Below are positions 8,370-17,501 of a stretch of 64,000 bases of DNA, piece after piece. The notes beneath the pieces are model-generated. The model had not been told where the DNA came from. It saw only the letters and a program-made list of their open reading frames with translations, and did not search any database. Source of the DNA: Liquorilactobacillus hordei DSM 19519 (GTDB lineage Bacteria; Bacillota; Bacilli; Lactobacillales; Lactobacillaceae); NCBI RefSeq assembly GCF_019443985.1, contig NZ_CP049303.1, positions 310,001 to 374,000 on the forward strand. The letters are read 5' to 3'. Made by a program: the position numbers and the translations under genes. Every line of letters begins with the position of its first letter. The stretch's first letter is position 1.

Positions 8370-8420
8370 AATCTCCATTAAAATAAATAGAGATTCCAAA
8401 TCACAAAAAAGTGATTTTGG
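8370..8420 (+). promoter_or_regulatory. Two tandem hairpins in the walR leader
   Basis: AATCTC/GAGATT (8370-8395) and CCAAATCAC/GTGATTTTGG (8396-8420) are adjacent inverted repeats. The second ends two bases before the walR ribosome site. There is no T run, so they are not terminators; they may affect mRNA stability or translation. Confidence 0.5.
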
Positions 8421-8435
8421 GAAAGGAGCCACAAA

Positions 8436-9146
8436 GTGAAGAAAATTTTAGTAGTTGATGATGAAAAACCAATTTCCGACATCGTCAAGTTTAATTTGAC
8501 GAAGGAAGGCTTTGATGTTTATACAGCATTTGATGGACAAGAAGCTGTTGAACAAGTGGAAGAGATCGTACCGGACTTAATTTTGTTAGATATCATGTTG
8601 CCAAAAATGGATGGACTTGAAGTAGCAAGGGAAGTTCGTAAAAAATATGATATGCCAATTATAATGGTTACAGCTAAAGACGCAGAAATCGACAAAGTTC
8701 TAGGATTAGAACTGGGGGCTGATGACTATGTTACAAAGCCATTTTCTAATCGTGAATTAGTCGCACGAGTTAAAGCTAATTTGAGGAGGCAGACGGCTGC
8801 TTCGTCTTCTGCACAAAATGAAGAAGAAAAAAACAATGAGATTACTATTGGTGATTTAACAATTCATCCAGAGGCATATATGGTTTCAAAAAGAGATGAA
8901 AAAATCGAGTTGACACATAGGGAATTTGAACTTCTCTATTATTTAGCGAAACATATTGGTCAAGTTATGACAAGAGAACACCTTTTACAAACTGTTTGGG
9001 GATATGATTATTTTGGTGATGTCCGAACGGTAGATGTAACAGTTCGAAGATTGAGAGAAAAAATCGAGGATAATTCTAGTCGACCAATTTGGTTAGTAAC
9101 TCGACGTGGAGTGGGTTATTATTTGCGTAATCCAGAAGCAGAATAA
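8436..9146 (+). CDS. walR: Response regulator WalR (YycF)
   Basis: An OmpR-family DNA-binding response regulator that controls cell-wall hydrolase and envelope genes; normally essential in Firmicutes. It is 236 residues, starting at GTG 8436 with AAAGGAG 6 bases upstream. The receiver domain (about 1-120) shows DDEKP near the N-terminus, the phosphorylated Asp in [14 protein letters not shown], Thr in MVTAKD and Lys in VTKPFS. The winged-helix domain (about 135-232) includes [13 protein letters not shown] and [12 protein letters not shown]. It heads the walR-walK-yycH-yycI-walJ-htrA order typical of Lactobacillales. Confidence 0.98.
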   Translation: MKKILVVDDEKPISDIVKFNLTKEGFDVYTAFDGQEAVEQVEEIVPDLILLDIMLPKMDGLEVAREVRKKYDMPIIMVTAKDAEIDKVLGLELGADDYVTKPFSNRELVARVKANLRRQTAASSSAQNEEEKNNEITIGDLTIHPEAYMVSKRDEKIELTHREFELLYYLAKHIGQVMTREHLLQTVWGYDYFGDVRTVDVTVRRLREKIEDNSSRPIWLVTRRGVGYYLRNPEAE

Positions 9147-9169
9147 ATAAGATTTTCAGTGGAGTAATA

Positions 9170-11029
9170 ATGAATAAGAAACTACATTTTTTTCAATCTA
9201 TCCATTTTAAAATAGCACTAGTTTTTGCACTGTTATTGCTAATAACATTTCAAATAGTAGGTGCTTATTTTGTGCAACAGTTAAAAAAGGATAATTTGAA
9301 ATCATTTAAGCAACAGGTTGAATTATCAAGTTATATTGATAGTTCCTTAATCGGCAATCTTTCTCGTGGTAATACGACTAAAGCTAATACGAATATCAAA
9401 GATATACTTGAAGATGTAGATAATTCAAATGTTACAAAGATCCAGGTAGTTGATACAAAAGGAACAATCCGTGGAGACAGTGATGTAAATAGTCAAGATT
9501 TAATAGGTCAAAAAACAACTGACAACGATATTAAGCAAGTTTTATATAATGAACGTTCATACGCAAAATCAGCATATGATCGAACGGATAATAAACGATA
9601 CTATGTATCAATTACCCCACTTTTTAGTACAACTGGAAATACAAATACGTTAGTAGGGGCCGTTTACTTGAGGGCGAGCTTAGAGCCAGTATATAGTTCT
9701 ATTAACAAAGTCACTCTTATTTTTGCAACTGCGGCATTAATCGCAACCGGTTTGGGCTTAATTTTAGCTATTTTTATCTCTAGTGCAATTACGCGCCCTA
9801 TTGATGAAATGAAAAAACAAACGACGAGAATTGCGCGTGGGGATTATTCAGGGCAAGTTAAAATTTATGGAACGGATGAGTTAGGGCAATTGGCACAAGC
9901 TGTCAATAATTTATCAGTCAGAGTTGAAGAAGCTCAAGAATCATCAGAGGCCGAGCGGCGTAGATTGGACAGTGTATTGTCCCATATGTCTGATGGTGTC
10001 TTGGCAACTGATCGGCGCGGGAACGTCATTATTATGAATGAAACTGCGTCACAGGCGCTGAACATTGATCCTAATATAGCTGATGGACAGTCAGTGTTAG
10101 ATATTTTGGGGATTCGAGATAAATATACGTTGCGTGATTTACTTGAAAATCAAGATGAAATCATCATTGACTTGTCAGATGAGGAACATGATGAGATTTT
10201 GAATGCCTATTTCTCTTTAATTCAGCGAGAATCAGGTTTTATCAGTGGATTAGTCTGTGTATTACATGATATTACAGAACAACAGCGAATTGATCGGGAG
10301 AGAAGAGAATTTGTTTCTAATGTTTCACATGAGTTGAGAACACCATTGACAAGTGTAAGGAGTTACATCGAGGCATTGAATGATGGAGCGTGGAAAGATC
10401 CAGAAGTTGCGCCATCATTTTTGAAAGTTACGCAAGATGAAACACAGCGGATGATAAGAATGATTAATGATCTACTGAGTCTTTCTAGGATGGATTCAGG
10501 AACATCCAAACTCGAGTTAGAGCTTGTTAATTTAAATGAGTTGTACAATTATATTTTGGATAGATTTGATATGATGCTGAAATCTGATGATGCGCATGAA
10601 GAAGGTAAGAAAAGCTATTCAATCAGGCGAGACTTTACCAAAAGAGAGTTATGGGTTGAAATTGACACTGATAAGTTTATGCAAGTCGTTGATAATATTA
10701 TAAATAATGCTATTAAGTATTCGCCAGACGGGGGTGTAATCACCTGTCGACTTTTAGAGACTCATAATCATGTTATTTTAAGTATCTCTGACCAAGGACT
10801 TGGTATTCCTAAAAAGGATGTTGTTCATATTTTCGATCGATTCTTCCGCGTTGATAAGGCACGTTCACGGGCACAAGGTGGAACGGGACTAGGTCTTGCA
10901 ATTTCAAAAGAAGTTATTGAAATGCATGGTGGAAGAATTTGGGTTGATAGTATTGAAGGTAAAGGGTCAACTTTCTATATTTCGCTGCCGTATGAAGAAT
11001 ATGAGGGGGAATTGTGGGATGAAGCTTAG
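9170..11029 (+). CDS. walK: Sensor histidine kinase WalK (YycG)
   Basis: The membrane sensor that phosphorylates WalR in response to cell-wall status. It is 619 residues. Two membrane segments (about 13-33 and 180-203) flank an extracellular domain of about 145 residues. A HAMP region follows (RPIDEMKKQTTRIARGDY), then a cytoplasmic PAS domain (about 265-370, DGVLATDRRGNVIIMNETA), the phosphoacceptor helix FVSNVSHELRTPLTSV, and the ATPase domain with N-box NIINNAIKYSPDGG and G-boxes DQGLGIPK and GGTGLGLAISKE. Length and order are normal for WalK. It ends 11 bases inside yycH, indicating tight cotranscription. Confidence 0.98.
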   Translation: MNKKLHFFQSIHFKIALVFALLLLITFQIVGAYFVQQLKKDNLKSFKQQVELSSYIDSSLIGNLSRGNTTKANTNIKDILEDVDNSNVTKIQVVDTKGTIRGDSDVNSQDLIGQKTTDNDIKQVLYNERSYAKSAYDRTDNKRYYVSITPLFSTTGNTNTLVGAVYLRASLEPVYSSINKVTLIFATAALIATGLGLILAIFISSAITRPIDEMKKQTTRIARGDYSGQVKIYGTDELGQLAQAVNNLSVRVEEAQESSEAERRRLDSVLSHMSDGVLATDRRGNVIIMNETASQALNIDPNIADGQSVLDILGIRDKYTLRDLLENQDEIIIDLSDEEHDEILNAYFSLIQRESGFISGLVCVLHDITEQQRIDRERREFVSNVSHELRTPLTSVRSYIEALNDGAWKDPEVAPSFLKVTQDETQRMIRMINDLLSLSRMDSGTSKLELELVNLNELYNYILDRFDMMLKSDDAHEEGKKSYSIRRDFTKRELWVEIDTDKFMQVVDNIINNAIKYSPDGGVITCRLLETHNHVILSISDQGLGIPKKDVVHIFDRFFRVDKARSRAQGGTGLGLAISKEVIEMHGGRIWVDSIEGKGSTFYISLPYEEYEGELWDEA

Positions 11030-12371
11030 AAAAATTCTATTGCATACAGGATTGACAGTTACAATCTTAATTAGTGTCTTTTTCTCTGCACTTATTTGGT
11101 TTAATCCCGCAATGCTACAACATGATTCTAAAGAGACGACTGACACAGGAGAAAATACAACAAGTGTTAGTAAAAAAACTTTGAGTGATATTTTTTTACC
11201 CTTGCAAGCTACGTATAATGTGAATGATTTACAGTATCAACTTCCAAGTTCTGAGAATTACTTGATAGGTAAAGTTTGGAAAATTATGAAGAAGTGGAAT
11301 AGTGTTTCGACATCAACAAAAATTTATAAGAACAGTACAGATTACTTAACCTTTTTAAAACAAAATAATGCTATGTTGTTGAATTACAACAGCCCAATAA
11401 CTGTCAAAGTTTTTAATAAGGTTTTTACACAGAAAATAGAAGGTCTTTCAAAATTTAAATTTAATAGAATTATGATACCCCTAGAAAATGAAAATTATAT
11501 TTATTTGATGAATGATCAATCAAAAGCAGTTTGTAAAGTTGTTGTTAACAATATGAAGGCAGTAAAGAAGATTAAGACATATTTGAAGAGCAGTAGTATT
11601 CAAAATAATAAGTTAGAGATTGATTATTATGTACTTAATAATAGAATAATCAACTTTTATGTTAATTCAGTACAACTCCCTAAGTATAGTTATCTTTACA
11701 ATAAGACAAACATAAGCTCGTATGTAAGTGAATTATTAAATCCAAGTGGACAAACTTCGATAACAACTAAACTACAAAAAAATAAAACTGTTTACTTAGA
11801 TGGGTCAGATAATAGGTTAACATTAAACGATACAACGAGTGCAGTACAATATGAGAATTATTCGGCATTGGATTATTATGATGATGCAAACAGTGGCAAA
11901 ATAAAGACGCAAAAATTGAATTATTATACACATTTAACGGAGAGTTTGAATCAGTTGAATAAAATAGGTGTTGCTCCAGATAACTTACGTTTTGATGAGG
12001 TTAATTCTGAAGATGGCACAGTCACATATCGTAGTTATATTGCTGGGTTTCCAATCATTAGCAATGATAATTATGGTACCTACAAAATTAAACTGATGAG
12101 TACAGGTGGTAAAGAGTATAATTTTTCATTAAATAGTTTACAGGTTCCTGTACCTGCTAGCCAATATAAACAAAATCTGCCTTCTACGTATACTGTTTTA
12201 CGAGAATTGGAAAATGCGGGTTATACTTTAAGCAAGATAAAAGATATAAGAGTGGGTTATAAGTGGCAAAAAAATCAATCATCTAATCTTGTTATTGATA
12301 TGATACCTACTTACTATGTCTATATAGATGGACGATGGAGTGAGCTTGAGGATCTTTTGTCTACAAATTAA
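11019..12371 (+). CDS. yycH: WalRK accessory protein YycH
   Basis: A membrane-anchored extracellular protein that works with YycI to adjust WalK activity (inhibitory in Bacillus, activating in Staphylococcus). It is 450 residues from ATG 11019, which overlaps the walK stop and has AGGGGGA upstream. The N-terminal segment KILLHTGLTVTILISVFFSA is a signal-anchor. The rest is a hydrophilic extracellular region rich in Asn, Lys and Ser, as expected for YycH. Sequence conservation in this family is low; position between walK and yycI makes the call. Confidence 0.93.
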   Translation: MKLRKILLHTGLTVTILISVFFSALIWFNPAMLQHDSKETTDTGENTTSVSKKTLSDIFLPLQATYNVNDLQYQLPSSENYLIGKVWKIMKKWNSVSTSTKIYKNSTDYLTFLKQNNAMLLNYNSPITVKVFNKVFTQKIEGLSKFKFNRIMIPLENENYIYLMNDQSKAVCKVVVNNMKAVKKIKTYLKSSSIQNNKLEIDYYVLNNRIINFYVNSVQLPKYSYLYNKTNISSYVSELLNPSGQTSITTKLQKNKTVYLDGSDNRLTLNDTTSAVQYENYSALDYYDDANSGKIKTQKLNYYTHLTESLNQLNKIGVAPDNLRFDEVNSEDGTVTYRSYIAGFPIISNDNYGTYKIKLMSTGGKEYNFSLNSLQVPVPASQYKQNLPSTYTVLRELENAGYTLSKIKDIRVGYKWQKNQSSNLVIDMIPTYYVYIDGRWSELEDLLSTN

Positions 12372-12390
12372 CTAGAAAGGAAGTGAGGAT

Positions 12391-13200
12391 ATGAACTTCA
12401 AAAGAATAGAATTGATCTTCTTTATAGCTTTTATAGCGTTGGATATTTTCTTGTTCATATCCTATTCACAAAAAGATGATGCTGTAATTTCGACAACAAA
12501 ATCGACAAATGAGAATTCACTTTCCTCGGTGTTAAAGAGTATTAAGGGAGATCAGATTACATATGGTGAACTCTCTAATAAAAAAGGAAAGGGTTACTAT
12601 ATTTCGAGTTCTACCAAAAACAATCTTCAAGAAAGCATTAGTTCACTGCAAAATCAAACAGTATCTTATCAGAATCACAAAATCGTAGGAGTATTTGAAG
12701 ATTCGATAAAAATTAAAAAATCTAGTAGTCCGCAAGACACACTTAATACTGTTGTTAGTGATGAGACAAAAATAGTAGATGGACAAAGCTATAAGTACAA
12801 TAAAAATCTTTCTACTAAAAACACTGTAGTTTATACACAGATTATTCGTGGAACACCTGTTTATATGCCAAATGGTCAAATCAGATTTACCATAAGAAAT
12901 GGTTATGTGACAGGATATTCCCAGGGAATACTTGATGATGTAGAGATTTTACAACAGCGACCAATTATCAGTCAGGAAAGGGCAGTTATTTGGTTATACC
13001 AATACAATAAATTAATGAATAATAGTTCGGTTGAGTGGGTAAATTTAGGATATACGAAATTACTTACTGTTAATAACAATATTGTATATATTCCAACTTG
13101 GGTAATAGGTGTTAAAAGTAACTCGACTGGCAATGTACAATATCGAAGAATAAATGCCTTTTCAGGTGCAATAATGGACGAATCGGATAGTATAAATTAA
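12391..13200 (+). CDS. yycI: WalRK accessory protein YycI
   Basis: Partner of YycH; both have one N-terminal transmembrane helix and extracellular domains and contact WalK in the membrane. It is 269 residues with a strong ribosome site (AGAAAGGAAGTGAGG) before ATG 12391. The single membrane segment is about residues 6-24 (LIFFIAFIALDIFLFISY). The C-terminal part contains VVYTQIIRGTPVYMPNGQI, the YycI-like beta region. It starts 19 bases after yycH. Assigned mainly by order and topology. Confidence 0.92.
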   Translation: MNFKRIELIFFIAFIALDIFLFISYSQKDDAVISTTKSTNENSLSSVLKSIKGDQITYGELSNKKGKGYYISSSTKNNLQESISSLQNQTVSYQNHKIVGVFEDSIKIKKSSSPQDTLNTVVSDETKIVDGQSYKYNKNLSTKNTVVYTQIIRGTPVYMPNGQIRFTIRNGYVTGYSQGILDDVEILQQRPIISQERAVIWLYQYNKLMNNSSVEWVNLGYTKLLTVNNNIVYIPTWVIGVKSNSTGNVQYRRINAFSGAIMDESDSIN

Positions 13201-13238
13201 AATGAAGAGAGAGTTTAAAAGATAGAAGGAATAGGAGT

Positions 13239-14057
13239 ATGGATTTAGTGACCCAAGAAAAAGATGATATGAAAATAAGTGTTTTGGCCAGTGGAAGTAG
13301 TGGGAATGTCACTTATATCGAAACTCCAAAACGAAAAATTTTAGTTGATGCTGGATTGAGTGGGAAAAAGATTGCTAATTTAATGGCATCAATTGGGAGA
13401 AATATCGCTGATGTTGATAGTTTGCTTGTTACGCATGAGCATACGGATCATTGTAAGGGGGTTGGGATCCTAGCAAGAAAGTATAACTTAAACGTATATG
13501 CTAACAAAGGTACATGGGATGCAATGGCTAGTAAAATCGGAAAGATACCTACCGAACAAAAACATTTGTTTGGGATGGGTGAGACAAAATCTTTTGTTGA
13601 CCTTGATGTAGAGAGTTTTGGTGTGTCTCATGATGCTGCCGAACCACAATTTTATCAATTTCATCATAATGGACATTCATTTGTAATACTGACCGATACA
13701 GGATACGTTTCAGAACGTACTGAGGGCATTATCAAGAATGCTGATGGTTATTTAATTGAATGTAATCATGATACGGAGATGCTGCGTATGGGTGCCTATC
13801 CATGGTCTTTGAAACAACGAATTTTAAGTGATCGTGGTCATCTATCAAATGATGACGGGGCATCGGCATTGATAGATATACTTGGCAATCGAACTAAACA
13901 AATTTATTTGGGACACTTGAGTAAGGATAATAATGTAAAAGAACTAGCGCATCTGACTGTAGAAACCGCGATGAAACAACAGGACTTGGGTGTAAATGAA
14001 GATTTTGGAATTTATGATACAGATCCAGAAAAAGCAACAAAATTGGTAATAATTTAA
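13239..14057 (+). CDS. walJ: MBL-fold exonuclease/hydrolase WalJ (YycJ)
   Basis: A metallo-beta-lactamase-fold protein, reported in Bacillus as a 5' exonuclease acting in DNA mismatch repair and linked to cell division coordination. The core begins KISVLASGSSGNVTYIE. The metal-binding motif is LVTHEHTDHCKG (HxHxDH), with further ligands in FGVSHDAAEP and ILTDTGYVS and a C-terminal His in LGHLSKDNN. It has 272 residues from ATG 13239, chosen because GAAGGA precedes it; the internal ATG 13269 gives a more standard N-terminus but has no ribosome site. It sits 38 bases after yycI, in the usual operon position. Confidence 0.93.
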   Translation: MDLVTQEKDDMKISVLASGSSGNVTYIETPKRKILVDAGLSGKKIANLMASIGRNIADVDSLLVTHEHTDHCKGVGILARKYNLNVYANKGTWDAMASKIGKIPTEQKHLFGMGETKSFVDLDVESFGVSHDAAEPQFYQFHHNGHSFVILTDTGYVSERTEGIIKNADGYLIECNHDTEMLRMGAYPWSLKQRILSDRGHLSNDDGASALIDILGNRTKQIYLGHLSKDNNVKELAHLTVETAMKQQDLGVNEDFGIYDTDPEKATKLVII

Positions 14058-14167
14058 CTTTAAAATAAGTGATTTTAAACAAATATAGTATTTATTTCAT
14101 GCTTTTTTCAAAATTTATCGATAGAATATAAAAAGATACTGGTATTCTACATTGAGAAGGGAGGAAT

Positions 14168-15520
14168 GTGCTGTTTGTTGTGAAGCGGCACAATGCTCAT
14201 ATGAATAATAATGAAGAGAGAGAAACGAATGATAACAAGGTAATCAAAGATGATGCTTCTCGACAAAAGAAATCATCTATGCCGCCTCGTGTTGGGAAAA
14301 TTTTTTTAGTTGCATTAGTTGGTGGTCTTTTGGGAGGCGGGCTAGCATTCGGGGGTTATGCTGCGTATCAGGCTTATGAAAATACAACAGTAACTGCTGA
14401 AAATTCAAAAGGAACTGCAAAGGTTAGTAATATTAAAGTAAATGTAAGTACGCAGTCTACGAAAGCCTTTAATAAAATAAAAAATGCAGTTGTCTCTGTC
14501 GAGGCATACACAACAAGCAATTCATCTAGTTCGCTGAATGATTTGTTTAGTGACAGCTCATCAGGGGAGACCACTTCTGAGAGTGAAGGCTCAGGTGTAA
14601 TTTACAAGAAGACGGGAAATACAGCTTTTATTGTAACTAATAACCATGTTATTTCGGGTGCTGATAAAGTTAAAGTTCTGTTAAATAGTGGAAAAAAATT
14701 GGCAGCCACAGTAGTCGGACATGATTCTGTTACTGATTTGGCAGTTTTGAAAATAAATGCGGCAGATGTTACTCAGGTTGCAACGTTTGGTAATTCAAAT
14801 AATATTAGTGTGGGACAAACAGCATTGGCAATTGGCTCACCGCTAGGTTCAACTTATGCAACATCACTTACACAAGGAATTATTTCTGCCAAGAAGCGAA
14901 CTATTGAGACAACAGACAGCAACGGAACAAGTACGGGTCAAACAACTGTAATTCAGACAGATGCTGCTATTAATCCTGGTAACTCAGGTGGACCATTAAT
15001 CAACTTAGCAGGTCAAGTTGTGGGAATAAATTCGATGAAACTGACAAGTACAGGTACCAGTACAAGCTCCTCAAGTTCTTCAACCTCAGTGGAAGGAATG
15101 GGCTTTGCAATTCCAAGTAATGAAGTTGTGAAGATAATTAATTTGCTTGTTAAGGACGGAAAGATCAAACGACCAGCTCTTGGGATATCGTTGATTAATT
15201 TGAGCTATGTCTCTGATAGTGAACAACAATCTACCCTTAAATTACCAAGCAGTGTAACTAGCGGTGTGGTTGTCATTAAGGTTTCCAGCAGTTCACCTGC
15301 TAAAGCAGCGGGAATTCAAAAGTACGATGTTATTACTTCACTTGGTGGTAAAAAAGTTAAGGGTCTATCTAGCTTAAGGACTGCATTATATTCCCACAAG
15401 TTAGGTGATACGGTACAGATTCAGTACTACCATAATGGGACTTTAAAGACTGCAAATATTAAGCTGACACTTGAAGCAAATGATTCCAATACAACAACAT
15501 CTTCTGATTCTGGAAATTAA
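14168..15520 (+). CDS. htrA: Serine protease HtrA (DegP-like)
   Basis: A membrane-anchored surface protease for misfolded secreted proteins. It is 450 residues from GTG 14168 (GGGAGG upstream); ATG 14201 is an alternative 11 codons in. A short cytoplasmic head is followed by one glycine-rich membrane segment (IFLVALVGGLLGGGLAFGGY, about 45-64), then a Ser-rich linker. The trypsin-like domain has the catalytic triad in TNNHVISGADKV (His), DLAVLKI (Asp) and NPGNSGGPLIN (Ser). A single PDZ domain covers about residues 345-435 (SPAKAAGIQKYDVI). Low-complexity Ser/Thr stretches near 300 and at the C-terminus are typical of lactobacillar HtrA. A terminator follows. Confidence 0.96.
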   Translation: MLFVVKRHNAHMNNNEERETNDNKVIKDDASRQKKSSMPPRVGKIFLVALVGGLLGGGLAFGGYAAYQAYENTTVTAENSKGTAKVSNIKVNVSTQSTKAFNKIKNAVVSVEAYTTSNSSSSLNDLFSDSSSGETTSESEGSGVIYKKTGNTAFIVTNNHVISGADKVKVLLNSGKKLAATVVGHDSVTDLAVLKINAADVTQVATFGNSNNISVGQTALAIGSPLGSTYATSLTQGIISAKKRTIETTDSNGTSTGQTTVIQTDAAINPGNSGGPLINLAGQVVGINSMKLTSTGTSTSSSSSSTSVEGMGFAIPSNEVVKIINLLVKDGKIKRPALGISLINLSYVSDSEQQSTLKLPSSVTSGVVVIKVSSSSPAKAAGIQKYDVITSLGGKKVKGLSSLRTALYSHKLGDTVQIQYYHNGTLKTANIKLTLEANDSNTTTSSDSGN

Positions 15521-15545
15521 TAAATATAATTCATAATTTACTCAA

Positions 15546-15590
15546 AAAAGTGCTTATCCTTGAAATACGGAGAATAAGTACTTTTTTTGT
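15546..15590 (+). terminator. Terminator after htrA
   Basis: AGTGCTTATCCT pairs with AGAATAAGTACT around a 10-base loop and is followed by TTTTTTT; it starts 26 bases after the htrA stop. Confidence 0.85.
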
Positions 15591-15616
15591 GTAAAAAATA
15601 AGTGTTATTTATAGAA

Positions 15617-15940
15617 TGTGGATAAAATTGTGCGGAACTTTAAAAGGGAGTGTTAAAAACTAAAAGAGATTGTATAAAATAAGGGGTATTAACCGTTTGA
15701 TAGTTATCCACAGGCTGTGTATTAAGCTGTTAATATCTTTTTATAACATATAATGTATCCTTAATAAACGTTGATTTAAAGGTCTTTCTGGCATATAGTT
15801 AATAAGAGATAATAAAAAAATCTTGTGGATAATATACTAAAGGTTGACAAATTCGATTTAAATAAATATTGTGACGAAAATACGTTCGGCCCAGTATATT
15901 GATTGCGAAATTGTGGATAAGTGGATAACTATGTGGATAA
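15617..15940. promoter_or_regulatory. DnaA-box cluster between htrA and rlmH
   Basis: Five perfect DnaA boxes lie in 324 bases: TTATCCACA at 15704-15712 on the plus strand, and its complement TGTGGATAA at 15617-15625, 15824-15832, 15912-15920 and 15932-15940. A sixth site with one mismatch (AGTGGATAA) is at 15920-15928, so three sites sit head to tail at the right end. The intervening DNA is very AT-rich. dnaA itself is not in the window. The site could be part of the replication origin, a DnaA-titrating cluster, or an operator over rlmH. Confidence 0.8.
15844..15872 (+). promoter_or_regulatory. Promoter of rlmH
   Basis: TTGACA (15844-15849), 17-base spacer, TATTGT (15867-15872). Start of transcription would fall near 15880, so three of the DnaA sites (15912-15940) lie in the transcribed leader. 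Confidence 0.6.
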
Positions 15941-15961
15941 AGTGTGAAAAGGTGGAGAGTT

Positions 15962-16441
15962 ATGAACATAAAAATAGTGGTAGTTGGGAAATTAAAAGAG
16001 AAATACTTAAAACAGGGAATTGCAGAATATGCTAAACGCTTAAGTAAGTTTTGTAAATTTGAAATTATTGAAGTTAATGATGAAAAAGCCCCAGAAAAAC
16101 TAAGTGTTGCTGAAATGGAACAGGTAAAGACACTTGAAGGTGAACGGATATTAGATAAAATTAAGGATAAGGAATACGTTTTTGTTCTAGCAATTGAAGG
16201 TAAGGAAAGAAGTTCGGAGGAGTTTTCAGCAGAACTAAGTAATTTGACTACTTACGGTAGAAGTGACATTACTTTTGTGATAGGTGGGTCTTTAGGGGTG
16301 AGCAAAGCTGTTATGAGCAGATCGAATGCGCAAATTTCTTTTGGTCGTTTTACATTGCCTCATCAGTTGATGAGATTAGTTTTGACGGAACAAATTTATC
16401 GTGCATTTATGATAAATATTGGGAGCCCGTATCATAAATAA
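15962..16441 (+). CDS. rlmH: 23S rRNA (pseudouridine-1915-N3) methyltransferase RlmH
   Basis: SPOUT-family enzyme that methylates pseudouridine 1915 in helix 69 of 23S rRNA on assembled 70S ribosomes. It is 159 residues from ATG 15962 (AGGTGGAG upstream), exactly the family length. The SAM-binding knot is visible as [16 protein letters not shown], followed by [23 protein letters not shown] and the invariant C-terminal tail GSPYHK. An in-frame GTG at 15944 lacks a good ribosome site. It follows a DnaA-box cluster and its own promoter. Confidence 0.98.
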   Translation: MNIKIVVVGKLKEKYLKQGIAEYAKRLSKFCKFEIIEVNDEKAPEKLSVAEMEQVKTLEGERILDKIKDKEYVFVLAIEGKERSSEEFSAELSNLTTYGRSDITFVIGGSLGVSKAVMSRSNAQISFGRFTLPHQLMRLVLTEQIYRAFMINIGSPYHK

Positions 16442-16598
16442 AAAATAAAAGAGAAGAAGTTTTTGGGTTTTTAAAATATTTTTATCTGTGATTAACTACA
16501 AAATTGAGTCAGGTTAGCTTTTGACCCAGTCTTTTTTGTGTATAAAAAAAACGAAAAAAAGTGTAATATATGTCTAAGGAAAAATAATAAGTTAGTGG

Positions 16599-17501
16599 GT
16601 GATTAGAATAGAGAATAAGACTATAAATGAAGGATTTGTTCCTTTTGGCAATTACCAAACATATTATCGGATAGTAGGGGAGCAAACGAAAAATCCACCC
16701 TTAATTTTATTGCATGGTGGGCCAGGATCAACACATAATTATTTTGAAATGCTTGATGATGTTGCAGAATTAAGTCAAAGACAGTTGATAATGTATGATC
16801 AATTAGGGTGCGGGCTTTCTTCTATTCCGGATGATGAACCAAATCTTTATAAAGCTGGTACATGGCTTGATGAAATGGAGAATCTTATTGCTTTTTTAAA
16901 GTTGGAAGAATTTCATCTCTTAGGTCAATCTTGGGGCGGGATGTTGGCAATAATGTATCTTTGTGACCGAAATGTTAGTGCTGTTAAAAGTGTAGTACTA
17001 TCTAGTACACTTTCTTCAGCTAAGTTGTGGACAAGTGAACTTCATCGACTCATAAAGTATTTGCCCAATGATGAGCAAAAGGTAATTCAAAAAGCAGAAA
17101 GCATGCAAAACTTTAAAGATGATTCATATCTTAAGGCGAATGCGCATTTTATGAAGTTGTACGCTAGTGATGATCCAAAGGAAAGTAAAGTAGAGGTCCT
17201 AAGACGCTCTAAAAGAAGTGGCATTGTATCATATGAGACAGCATGGGGGCCAAATGAATACACTCCACAAGGTAATTTGAGTAACTATGAATATACTGCT
17301 AAATTAGCGAGAGTAAAAACACCTGCATTAGTGATGAGTGGAATTAATGATTTGAGTACACCCGTAGTTTCAAAAGCAATATTTGATGCTTTGCCAAACT
17401 CAGAATGGTCCCTTTTTTCAAATTCTCGTCATATGCCATTTATAGAGGAAAACAAAAAGTATCTGCAGATTCTTACAGAATGGCTTAAAAATAATGATTA
17501 A
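16599..17501 (+). CDS. pepI: Proline iminopeptidase (alpha/beta hydrolase)
   Basis: A cytoplasmic serine peptidase that releases N-terminal proline from peptides, used in casein/peptide catabolism by lactobacilli. It is 300 residues. The oxyanion region is LLHGGPGSTHNYFE (about 40-53). The nucleophile elbow is GQSWGG (about residue 109). The acid and His lie in SGINDLSTPV and SRHMPFIEE. Length and motifs match the PepI/PIP family (about 294-300). The GTG start at 16599 has no strong ribosome site, so the N-terminus is uncertain by a few codons. Its stop overlaps the convergent acetyltransferase stop by four bases. Confidence 0.9.
   Translation: MIRIENKTINEGFVPFGNYQTYYRIVGEQTKNPPLILLHGGPGSTHNYFEMLDDVAELSQRQLIMYDQLGCGLSSIPDDEPNLYKAGTWLDEMENLIAFLKLEEFHLLGQSWGGMLAIMYLCDRNVSAVKSVVLSSTLSSAKLWTSELHRLIKYLPNDEQKVIQKAESMQNFKDDSYLKANAHFMKLYASDDPKESKVEVLRRSKRSGIVSYETAWGPNEYTPQGNLSNYEYTAKLARVKTPALVMSGINDLSTPVVSKAIFDALPNSEWSLFSNSRHMPFIEENKKYLQILTEWLKNND

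Noticed and set aside
16500..16545. Possible terminator after rlmH (GAGTCAGG...GACCCAGTC followed by T run)
   Set aside because: The two arms pair poorly; it looks like an eroded terminator and was not annotated.
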